From an uncultured Allomuricauda sp. (lineage in GTDB: Bacteria; Bacteroidota; Bacteroidia; Flavobacteriales; Flavobacteriaceae): 64,000 nt of DNA. The translations under genes were made by a program, and so were the position numbers. Every line of letters begins with the position of its first letter. Positions within the stretch are counted from its first letter, which is position 1. Under the pieces are notes generated by a model that was not told where the DNA came from, made no database searches, and was given only the letters and a program-made list of their open reading frames with translations. Shown in pieces: positions 52,179 through 60,094 of this stretch. The DNA is taken from NCBI RefSeq assembly GCF_947495325.1, contig NZ_CANLYK010000004.1:124001-188000 (forward strand), given 5' to 3'.

Positions 52179-53957
52179 TTATAGATCTAAATTCATAACG
52201 GACTGTACTTCTTCTTGCGACAATGCTTTATCAAAGAGACGAAGCTCATCCAAATAGCTTAGGTCATACCAATGGTTCCAACCTGTAAAATTTGGTGCAC
52301 CGGACATAATTGAAAGGACATTACAATCTGTCCAGTCAACACCGGCAAAGGCACCTTGCGATACAACTTCACCATCTATATATACGACTGCTTCAGTACC
52401 TGAAATGGTAAAGGCCAGATGTATCCAACCTGTGGCTGTAGCCGGGTCAACATCAGCGGCCGCTCCGCCATCGAACCAGCTTCCCCCATCTCCAAAACCA
52501 ACATTCAGTTTGAAGCGCTGCATTCCCCCTGCATCTTCCCTAAAAAATCGGAAACCTTTGGTTAAATCGTTTGATGTACCATCAATCATTGGAGGACCCA
52601 TCACCAAAATACCTGCCCTATTCGGATCAGCATTTACTTTGTACCACATTGTAGCACTGAACTCGGATGTAGTTATACCCCCGGTTGGAAAAGTAAGATA
52701 GGAGTCGATCGCTCCTGCATATGCATTGTCCCCGGAGGCACCCTCGCCTGCAAATCCTGGAGACCCCACAACTGCAGCTTCACTGGCAGTGAACATTTCC
52801 ATAGTGTCACCTTCAAAAGGCATGTAGAACATTTCTCCATCAAAAGCACCCACAAAGCCCCCTGCCTCTGTGGTCATTATATTTTGTATCTCACCTTGGG
52901 AAAGTGCTCTATCAAACATTCGGAGTTCATCGATACTACTTTGGTCCGACCAGTGGTTCCAACCCGTGAAGTTTGGAGCCCCTGACATAATGGAAAGAAT
53001 ATCACAGTCTGTCCAGTCCAAACCAGGGAAATCACCAGTGCTTACAACCTCTCCATTGATGTAGACAGTTGCTGTGGTTTGTGACATCGTAATAGCCATA
53101 TGGGTCCAACCAGAACCGGGTGAGACATCTGCCGCTTCACCGCCATCGAACCAGTGGCCAGAGCTACCAGAGCCAATGTTCAACTTAAAGCGTTGATTTC
53201 CCCCAACTTCTTCCCTAAAAAACCGGAACCCTTTCGTTAAATCGTTTGATGTACCATCAATCATTGGGGGACTCATTATGAGCACTCCTGCTCTCTTTGA
53301 CCCTACTATATTGGCAGCGTCGTTAACATTTATCCAAAAAATGGCGCTGAATTCAGATTCCTGCAGTCCTTCTGTCGGTAAAGTCAAATACGATTCAAGG
53401 GCTCCTTCGTAGGCGTTTAGCCCCACAAAACCTTCTCCGAAAAAGCCTGGAGAGCCTGCTTCATCGGCAGGTCTTAAGCCTACCAAATCAAAATAATCAC
53501 CATCAAAGGGCATATACAATGTTTCGCCCATATATAGTGGCACATAGGCCGGTTCCTTAACAAAGTTTACGGTTACCGAAGTAGTCTTGCCATCAAGATC
53601 GGTGGCATTTACTGTAAAAATATGGTCCCCATCATCCAAACCATCATAGTTTAAATCATCTACCACAACACGGCGATAATCCAAAAAGTTGTTCATTGTA
53701 GCAATTTTGTTGCCGTCTATTGATGCTTCAATTGTGGCCACTTCTATATCATCGGTTACCTCGAAATCTACCGTTATTGAAGTTACCAATTCCAATACTT
53801 TGATCGTTGTACCTTCAAGTGGATAATTAATGGTCACCTGTGGAGCTGAGGCATCAGCTCCAGGGTCCACTTGGGTAAGACCATCTATGCCTTGGTCACA
53901 GCTGTAGAACAATACCACAGCCAATATACTTTGTGCTAAAGTTTTTATAGTTCTCAT
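52179..53957 (-). CDS. Surface glycan-binding lipoprotein with two LamG domains
   Basis: A 592-residue lipoprotein (lipobox LFYSCDQ). An N-terminal Ig-like domain (about 40-135, APQVTINYPLEGTTIKV) is followed by two LamG/concanavalin-type lectin domains (about 145-365 and 375-592). The two are close copies (both contain MIDGTSNDLTKGFRFFRE, MSGAPNFTGWNHW and LSQ at the end), a recent internal duplication. It has no catalytic motif. Its position right after SusD is that of a SusE/F-type surface glycan-binding protein, and two lectin modules should raise avidity for a polymer. Confidence 0.85.
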   Translation of the reverse strand: MRTIKTLAQSILAVVLFYSCDQGIDGLTQVDPGADASAPQVTINYPLEGTTIKVLELVTSITVDFEVTDDIEVATIEASIDGNKIATMNNFLDYRRVVVDDLNYDGLDDGDHIFTVNATDLDGKTTSVTVNFVKEPAYVPLYMGETLYMPFDGDYFDLVGLRPADEAGSPGFFGEGFVGLNAYEGALESYLTLPTEGLQESEFSAIFWINVNDAANIVGSKRAGVLIMSPPMIDGTSNDLTKGFRFFREEVGGNQRFKLNIGSGSSGHWFDGGEAADVSPGSGWTHMAITMSQTTATVYINGEVVSTGDFPGLDWTDCDILSIMSGAPNFTGWNHWSDQSSIDELRMFDRALSQGEIQNIMTTEAGGFVGAFDGEMFYMPFEGDTMEMFTASEAAVVGSPGFAGEGASGDNAYAGAIDSYLTFPTGGITTSEFSATMWYKVNADPNRAGILVMGPPMIDGTSNDLTKGFRFFREDAGGMQRFKLNVGFGDGGSWFDGGAAADVDPATATGWIHLAFTISGTEAVVYIDGEVVSQGAFAGVDWTDCNVLSIMSGAPNFTGWNHWYDLSYLDELRLFDKALSQEEVQSVMNLDL

Positions 53958-53969
53958 AATTGCAATTTT

Positions 53970-55520
53970 TTAATTGTTTACGATATCACCCAATATTGGG
54001 AATTCGTCTATTTGGTCTTGATGATAGGTTACAAAGGTCCTATCAGGAGTAAATGTCCTGCCTCCAAAACTCAATTCATCATATCTTTCCAATCTAACCA
54101 TATCAAAAAACCGCTTGCCCCATTCCATAGCAAGCTCAGCATATTTCTCATCAATAAGTTGATCTAGAGTAACACCATTTAATGGATCTAGACCTGCTCT
54201 GGACCTAACTAAGTTTATTGCGTCATCAGCCGATATGGCAGTTTGTGAAGCTCCTTGTAAAAGTGCTTCGGCATATATTAGAAGTGTTTCGGCATAACGG
54301 AAAACAATGTAGTGCTTATTACTCCCGTAGGCCGTTCTCCCAGGTATCAATTGATTTGTAGGCAAATAATGTTTCCCACTTGAAAATATTGACCTTACCG
54401 TTGAAGTGTTGGTATCACCATCTCTTGTAGTGGGAGAAACAAAACTAGGTAAAGTAGCTTCAGTATATGGTGTTGAAGCTATAAGACTATCTATTCCTCT
54501 TTCGGAAAAGAATACTGAGGTTTCCAAACGTACATCTTCTTCTCTATCCAACATGAACTCTACATATTTTAGAGTAGGTTCAAAAAATCCCCATCCATTG
54601 CTTGCACCTGCAATTGTGGGATCCCAACTAGTGGGTCCATAAGGATTATAAAGGTGGCTTACTCTATCCCCTTCACCTACACCAAAATCAGAATATTGAA
54701 ATTCGAATAGGCTTTCATCACTCAACTTTCCTGGTGTTTTAAAAAGTTCGTAAAAATCATTGAAAAGGCTAAACTTTGCAGAGTTGATAATTTCACCAGC
54801 TGCATCTGCAACGGCTTGATAATTCTCCAACTCCTGATTTGCCACTGCTTTAATCATCAAAGCCGTATATCTTGTAACACCACCTGGCAAATCTGTGCGC
54901 TCATTGGGGCGCATATCCAATAAGAACGGTAGGGCCTCATCCATCTGATCCGAAATATGTTGCATTACCTCATCTTTCGTGGGTACAGAAGTAACATCTG
55001 CAAATGCATTAAGATCGGAGGATTCAGGAATAAATACTGCACCATACACTTGTGACAGTTGAAAAAGCAGAATTGCCCTTAAAACCTTGGCCTCTGCAAT
55101 ATATTGGTTGCCCAAGGCAACGCCCTCATCATCTGCAAATTCTTGATATCTTTCAATTTGCTCCATCCCAGTGTGGGCAGCAATAATATCACCATAGTAC
55201 GTTTCCCATAAGGTTCGTGATCCAAAAAATGAATTGTCATACACATAACGGTCTTGGTTGATAAGGCCTTGTTGATCTCCTGCGGCGTTTACATCATCTC
55301 CCCTGGTAGAAATCACCAATGGCTGTTCCCATCCTCTGGACGTAACTGTTTGGTAAACCCCGATGAGTGAAAAAACCATATCATCAGTCTTTGAAAAATC
55401 CGTGCCTCCAGCAAAATTATTATTGAGCTCCGGTTGATCTAATTCGCTTGAACAACTTGTAATAATAATCCCGATAAAAACAAGGAGTGTATAAAGTTTG
55501 TTTGTTCTTAAATATGTCAT
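53970..55520 (-). CDS. susD: SusD/RagB family nutrient-binding outer-membrane lipoprotein
   Basis: A 516-residue lipoprotein (lipobox IITSCSSELDQ). The TPR-like N-terminal half (about 85-240, EAKVLRAILLFQLSQVYGAVF is the conserved signature) and the RagB C-terminal domain (ETLLIYAEALLQ, INLVRSRAGLDPL, ELAMEWGKRFFDMVRLERYDE) are complete. It forms the lid of the SusC channel and captures the glycan. The gene directly follows susC (11 bp). No sign of truncation. Confidence 0.95.
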   Translation of the reverse strand: MTYLRTNKLYTLLVFIGIIITSCSSELDQPELNNNFAGGTDFSKTDDMVFSLIGVYQTVTSRGWEQPLVISTRGDDVNAAGDQQGLINQDRYVYDNSFFGSRTLWETYYGDIIAAHTGMEQIERYQEFADDEGVALGNQYIAEAKVLRAILLFQLSQVYGAVFIPESSDLNAFADVTSVPTKDEVMQHISDQMDEALPFLLDMRPNERTDLPGGVTRYTALMIKAVANQELENYQAVADAAGEIINSAKFSLFNDFYELFKTPGKLSDESLFEFQYSDFGVGEGDRVSHLYNPYGPTSWDPTIAGASNGWGFFEPTLKYVEFMLDREEDVRLETSVFFSERGIDSLIASTPYTEATLPSFVSPTTRDGDTNTSTVRSIFSSGKHYLPTNQLIPGRTAYGSNKHYIVFRYAETLLIYAEALLQGASQTAISADDAINLVRSRAGLDPLNGVTLDQLIDEKYAELAMEWGKRFFDMVRLERYDELSFGGRTFTPDRTFVTYHQDQIDEFPILGDIVNN

Positions 55521-55531
55521 AGCTATTGTTT

Positions 55532-58500
55532 TTAGATTGTAATATTTACGCCAAAGGTGTAAACACCAGGTATTGGATAAGTTTGATTATCTCTACCATC
55601 TGGAACTTCAGGGGTAAAACCGTTGTAGTCGAATAACGTTAAAGGACGCTCAGCGGTAAGGTAAAATCTTATTTTAGGATTAAAATCCCCACCAAACTGA
55701 GGCAGAGTGTACCCTAACGTAACATTCTGTAATCTTACAAAATCTCCATTCTCAACAAAAAAACTGTTGAGAAACTGATTGCTCCAAGGATTTCTTATAC
55801 CTCTTGCTGAAGGATAGGTATTCGAAGTTCCTGCACCATTCCATCTATTGACAGCAAAGTCTCTATCAATATTTGGGTCAGGAGTCTGTCGGATATTAAA
55901 TCTTTTTTGGTTGGCAATGACATTACCCCCTTGCCCAATTACATTCATGGAAAAATCCCATGCTTTGTAATTAAGTCCAAGATTGAAACCGAATGTATAA
56001 GTAGGTATGTATGATCCCAAATCTACCCTGTCCTGGGCATCAATCATCATATCCCCATTGTGGTCCACAAACCTGAAATCTCCAGGTTCAACTGTCAATC
56101 CATTAGTTATTGCAGTTTGTGCAGCTGGGTCATTTTGTATTTCTTCAGGTGTTTGATATACTCCTGCAACCTCTAATCCAAAGAAAGGATCAATGGTTCC
56201 ACCGATAACAGTCCTTTGGGCAAGATCTCCCCCACTGGTTAAATTTTCTTGGCCTGCCAAATCCAACACTTCATTGTTCAGCGTTGCAAAATTTGCACCT
56301 ATACTGTAACTGAAATTATCAGAAACCCTTTTGTTCCAGTTCATGACAATTTCAAAACCAGTATTCTTTATTTCACCAACATTTTGCCTTGTTGTTCCCG
56401 GTACTAAAAGCCTGGAAACTGGAATTACGGCATCTCGGGTAACTCTGTTGAAGTAATCTGCTTCCAAGGACAATTGATTATCGAACAACCTAGCTGTAAT
56501 ACCAAAGTTTGTGGTCTCTGTAACCTCCCATTTTAAGGCTTCAAAGTCGCTACTTGTTACCAATCCAGAAAATGGTGTGTCTCCAAATGCTGCCGTAACC
56601 TCCTCCGAGGTAATTCCACCTGAACTTGAAGCTACGTTGGCATTTCCCGATTCGCCCCAAGTTGCCCGTAATTTTAAATAATTTAGCGTTTTACTTTTAG
56701 GGAAAAAAGATTCTTCCGAAACTACCCAACCAGCACCAATAGCGGGAAAATACCCCCATTTTTCTTGGTACTTGTTGGTACCATCAGCTCTAAATGTTCC
56801 ATAAAGTAAATATCTATCGTCAAAGTTATATGCAACTCTTCCAAAATAGGAGAAGAAGTATTGCCTAGACCCATCATCTCCAGTTGCCCTATCACCATCA
56901 TTTCCTTCTGTCAAATCTATGGTGTCGGACAAGTCTAAAAAATAGGATTCATCTCCAATTCCGGGACCATTGGGGAAATTCAAGCCAGTTATCTCTAACT
57001 GTTCCCAAGAGCGGTCCCTAAAAGCAGTACCCGCCAAAAGGGTAAGGTTATGTTTACCAAAGCTATCAGTATAAGTCAGTGTATTGTCCCAAGTCTGCTC
57101 AGATAATGTCTCATTTCTTTTTATCAAAGTGGCATTCTCCCTAAAGGCATTTCCATTACCGAAAAAATATGGAAGCCGAACCTCCCTAACCTCAAGCGTT
57201 TCAAAATTGTGATAATATGCTGTTTTAAAAGTCAGTTTGTCTGGGACCAATTGATAACTCAAATCAATCGTCATCAATGCATTTCTACCTTTATTTCTGT
57301 TCTCAGTATTTTCCATTACCGGGAAAGGATTTTGCGTACCTCTATAACCTAAGTCTTGTGCATTTGCATAAGGCCTGGGAAATGCATCTGTTTTTGATGG
57401 ATCGAGGACGGGCATTACGGGGACGGCATAGTAAGCCAGTGCAAATGCTGTATCTTCAGGGCGATATCTTGTGGAATTGCTGAAGAGTGTCGATAGTCCA
57501 ATATTTAAACGATCACTTACATCAAAGTTTAGCTTACCCCTGATATTAAATCGTTCATAATCATTCTTCATCTTAAGAATTCCTTCTTGTTCAAAATAAT
57601 TCAACCCTACTGAATACGTTATGCTTTCCGCACCTCCGGTAACCCCAAAACTGTGATTTTGCTGAAGCGCATCACGCAGGATTAAATCATACCAATCCGT
57701 GTTTACATCAGGTACATCCGGATTTATCCGACTTCTACCATAACGTTGGATGGCGTTTTCAATAAACTGTGCTTCTGCATCTGATCCAGACTCCCTTGCT
57801 AAAGTGGCAAACTGTTCCGTGTTTGAAAGTGTCACCAAATTCTGGGCTATTTGAACTGATTGGTAACCACTATAGGTAATTTGTGGTTTCTGGTTTTTTC
57901 TACCCGATTTTGTTTGAATCAAGACAACTCCATTTGCTGCTCTTACTCCATAAATAGCAGTTGCGGATGCATCTTTTAAAACCGAAATACTCTCAACATC
58001 TTCAGGGTTTAAAAAATCAATGTCATCAAAAAATACCCCGTCAACTACATAAAGTGGATCTGAGGCACCATCAACAAAAGAACCCAAGCCCCTAACCCTA
58101 ATTGTGGGACCTGTACCTGGAGCTCCACTGCTTACTACCTGCAGACCAGCTACTTTTCCTTGAAGTGATTGCATGGCAGCTCCCGATGGAGTTCGGACGA
58201 TATCTTCAGATTTTATAGTAGCTATTGAGCCTGTTAAATCTGCTTTCTTTTGGGTACCATAACCTATAACAACTACTTCATCAAGTGATTGGGTATCTTC
58301 CTGCAAAACTACGTTTATGGAGTTCTGACCATTTACAGGAATCTCTTGTGCCGTAAAACCGATATAGCTAAATACAAGAATTCCGTTGCTGGGAACATCT
58401 CCCAAATTATAGTTGCCATCAAAATCTGTTTGAATACCATTTGTTGTACCCTTAACAATGACACTAGCGCCTGGCAACGGGCTTCCTTGGTCATCATTAA

Positions 58501-58591
58501 CTACCCCCGAGACCGTAATATTATCCTGGGCGTAAATAAGGACTTGGAAAAGAAAAAATGATATTGATAAAAAGTATCTACTCATTTTCAT
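55532..58591 (-). CDS. susC: SusC/RagA family TonB-dependent outer-membrane transporter
   Basis: A 1019-residue receptor. Signal peptide, then a carboxypeptidase-regulatory-like domain (VSGVVNDDQGSPLPGASVIVKGT, about 24-105), the TonB box/plug (DEVVVIGYGTQKKADLTGSIATI, GLGSFVDGASDPLYVVDGVFFDD) and a 22-strand barrel ending in YTFGVNITI. There is no N-terminal STN or signalling extension, so it is not part of an ECF-sigma/anti-sigma relay; control must come from another regulator. It imports oligosaccharides using TonB. First gene of the locus operon. Confidence 0.96.
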   Translation of the reverse strand: MKMSRYFLSISFFLFQVLIYAQDNITVSGVVNDDQGSPLPGASVIVKGTTNGIQTDFDGNYNLGDVPSNGILVFSYIGFTAQEIPVNGQNSINVVLQEDTQSLDEVVVIGYGTQKKADLTGSIATIKSEDIVRTPSGAAMQSLQGKVAGLQVVSSGAPGTGPTIRVRGLGSFVDGASDPLYVVDGVFFDDIDFLNPEDVESISVLKDASATAIYGVRAANGVVLIQTKSGRKNQKPQITYSGYQSVQIAQNLVTLSNTEQFATLARESGSDAEAQFIENAIQRYGRSRINPDVPDVNTDWYDLILRDALQQNHSFGVTGGAESITYSVGLNYFEQEGILKMKNDYERFNIRGKLNFDVSDRLNIGLSTLFSNSTRYRPEDTAFALAYYAVPVMPVLDPSKTDAFPRPYANAQDLGYRGTQNPFPVMENTENRNKGRNALMTIDLSYQLVPDKLTFKTAYYHNFETLEVREVRLPYFFGNGNAFRENATLIKRNETLSEQTWDNTLTYTDSFGKHNLTLLAGTAFRDRSWEQLEITGLNFPNGPGIGDESYFLDLSDTIDLTEGNDGDRATGDDGSRQYFFSYFGRVAYNFDDRYLLYGTFRADGTNKYQEKWGYFPAIGAGWVVSEESFFPKSKTLNYLKLRATWGESGNANVASSSGGITSEEVTAAFGDTPFSGLVTSSDFEALKWEVTETTNFGITARLFDNQLSLEADYFNRVTRDAVIPVSRLLVPGTTRQNVGEIKNTGFEIVMNWNKRVSDNFSYSIGANFATLNNEVLDLAGQENLTSGGDLAQRTVIGGTIDPFFGLEVAGVYQTPEEIQNDPAAQTAITNGLTVEPGDFRFVDHNGDMMIDAQDRVDLGSYIPTYTFGFNLGLNYKAWDFSMNVIGQGGNVIANQKRFNIRQTPDPNIDRDFAVNRWNGAGTSNTYPSARGIRNPWSNQFLNSFFVENGDFVRLQNVTLGYTLPQFGGDFNPKIRFYLTAERPLTLFDYNGFTPEVPDGRDNQTYPIPGVYTFGVNITI

Positions 58592-58659
58592 AATTGTTCA
58601 AAAGTTTAGTTTGTTTATTGCTAAATTAATAATAGGGGCCAGTACCCAATAACATTAGG

Positions 58660-58780
58660 ATTACATAAAAATTACATCATTAAAAAACACACTGGAGCAC
58701 CCTATTTTAACAGGATTTGTGTAGTGATAGTGTTGACTTAATAAAAAAAAATTAACAGTTTGATGTAATAATGATGTAGT
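58660..58780 (-). promoter_or_regulatory. Four ATTACATCA-like motifs, 11-bp phased, upstream of susC
   Basis: ATTACATAA (58660-58668) and ATTACATCA (58671-58679) lie 11 bp apart in direct order. About 100 bp further upstream TGATGTAAT (58761-58769) and TGATGTAGT (58772-58780) form an inverted pair, again 11 bp apart. The near pair is about 70-90 bp before the susC ATG. This spacing puts each pair on one helix face and suggests cooperative binding by the locus regulator. Nothing else recognisable lies in the 540-bp gap apart from the inverted repeats listed below. Confidence 0.5.
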
Positions 58781-58870
58781 ATGTTTTAATGGTAGAGTGG
58801 GTAGTAAATAGATTGTTCTAAAGCTTAAAAGTCATCTTGAACTTTTTAGCTTCTCAATTTTTCAACGAAA

Positions 58871-58922
58871 AGTAAACTTTATTTATCTTTTAACAGGGAT
58901 ATGTATCTATATAAAGTTTACT
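58871..58922. repeat. Perfect 12-bp inverted repeat with 28-nt spacer
   Basis: AGTAAACTTTAT (58871-58882) and ATAAAGTTTACT (58911-58922) are exact reverse complements in the gap between susC and the 180-residue protein gene. It could be an operator or a stem-loop; no gene of its own. Confidence 0.5.
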
Positions 58923-59085
58923 ATGCTGAACACCTATTTTGGAATTTGTATTTCTCTACCACCATTTAAAGCCTATCTAATGGAAGGCTAAATTTGAAAG
59001 GCTAACATAGCCTTAAAACTAGTGTAAGATTTTCTATATCGACAGTTAAGGCCAAGTGTGTATAAAAAACTTGAACCGAACGTGT

Positions 59086-59122
59086 ATTAATTCCCCAGGA
59101 ATAACATCACAGGGGAATTAAT
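59086..59122 (-). terminator. Stem-loop after the 180-aa protein gene
   Basis: A perfect 11-bp stem (ATTAATTCCCC / GGGGAATTAAT) with a 15-nt loop lies 11 bp after the stop codon. The U-run on the minus strand is poor, so termination may be inefficient. Confidence 0.45.
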
Positions 59123-59133
59123 TGCTATTTTGT

Positions 59134-59676
59134 TTAATCGAGACCCACTATGAAAGCAGAGCGGGAAGTGGATGTTGCCTCTGCACGTGCATAAGCTCCT
59201 GAGCTAGAATAGCCTGAATCATAATCATACTCGCCGTTACAGCTTTCTGCAAAAGCATAATAATACCCAGGACTTCCGGAAGTATCCTGAAGAGCCGTTT
59301 GACCACAGCTCACACTCATGTTCAAATCGCTTTGACCCGGTGAAGCAATGGAAACCCGGTTTGATGAACTTTTTTCTAAACCAAAAGTTTCTGTTCTAAA
59401 ATGTGTGTTCATATACGTTTCTATATATTCTGAAGGTGACTCATCTTCAGACTTTCTTCGCTCAGCCTCAATCATCATCTGGGCCAAATCGCTTTGGGAA
59501 ATGCCCTTCCCACTCACAATATTGTAAACATTGTCGTGAAATTGAACTTCTGTCAAACCCTTTGCTCCATCAACATCACCGACAACCAACGATTCTTTCG
59601 TAGTAAAAGCCAAAATGATCGTAATTGTCAAGAAAGTAAGCAACATTGTCTTTATTACTTTAAATTTTGTATTCAT
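59134..59676 (-). CDS. Secreted hypothetical protein, 180 aa
   Basis: I do not recognise this protein. An N-terminal hydrophobic segment (MLLTFLTITIILAFTT) is a signal peptide or anchor. The middle (SQSDLAQMMIEAERRKSEDESP) is helical and charged. The last 70 residues are rich in Ser, Ala, Tyr and Gly with two cysteines (VSCGQTA, AESCNGEYDY) that could form a disulfide, ending AYARAEATSTSRSAFIVGLD. It sits alone between the SusC operon and the locus regulator, on the same strand, with a stem-loop after it. It may be an export-associated small protein of the locus, but nothing direct supports that. Confidence 0.6.
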   Translation of the reverse strand: MNTKFKVIKTMLLTFLTITIILAFTTKESLVVGDVDGAKGLTEVQFHDNVYNIVSGKGISQSDLAQMMIEAERRKSEDESPSEYIETYMNTHFRTETFGLEKSSSNRVSIASPGQSDLNMSVSCGQTALQDTSGSPGYYYAFAESCNGEYDYDSGYSSSGAYARAEATSTSRSAFIVGLD

Positions 59677-60094
59677 AATTACATTCTTTACATATTAATA
59701 AACAGTGTAGAATTCGGTTTTCAAACCATGTTAGTCTCTTTTTTAATGTCGTTTTTCACTTTCACATACACGACGTTGGATTGTCAGACCGTATCAAACA
59801 AAACATATTTTTAGTTTTAAATCGTTTATGAAAACATATTAACCCGATGCATAGTATTCCAATCGGTTTTTGCAATTACCCAAATGATTTAGGTTAAAGA
59901 GTCATTGAAAAGATAGGAAAAAGACTATTTTATTAGAAATATTTTACTACTTCAAAATCACATCAATTTATTAAAATAGCTTGAGGGCATATTTTTCGGT
60001 GAATACCATCATTAAAGGTTTCTAGGGGAGATCACAATATGTATGGTCCAGATGAAATAGTGAAGTAGTTAAGAATCTATGAAGTTGTTATTAA
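59677..60094. other. Non-coding gap before the 180-aa protein gene
   Basis: AT-rich spacer holding the presumed promoter of the 180-residue protein gene and the 3' end region of the regulator gene. I find no credible small gene, RNA gene or strong repeat here. Confidence 0.5.

Noticed and set aside
55532-58591. ECF sigma/anti-sigma control of susC
   Set aside because: The receptor has no N-terminal STN/signalling domain and no sigma or anti-sigma gene is near.
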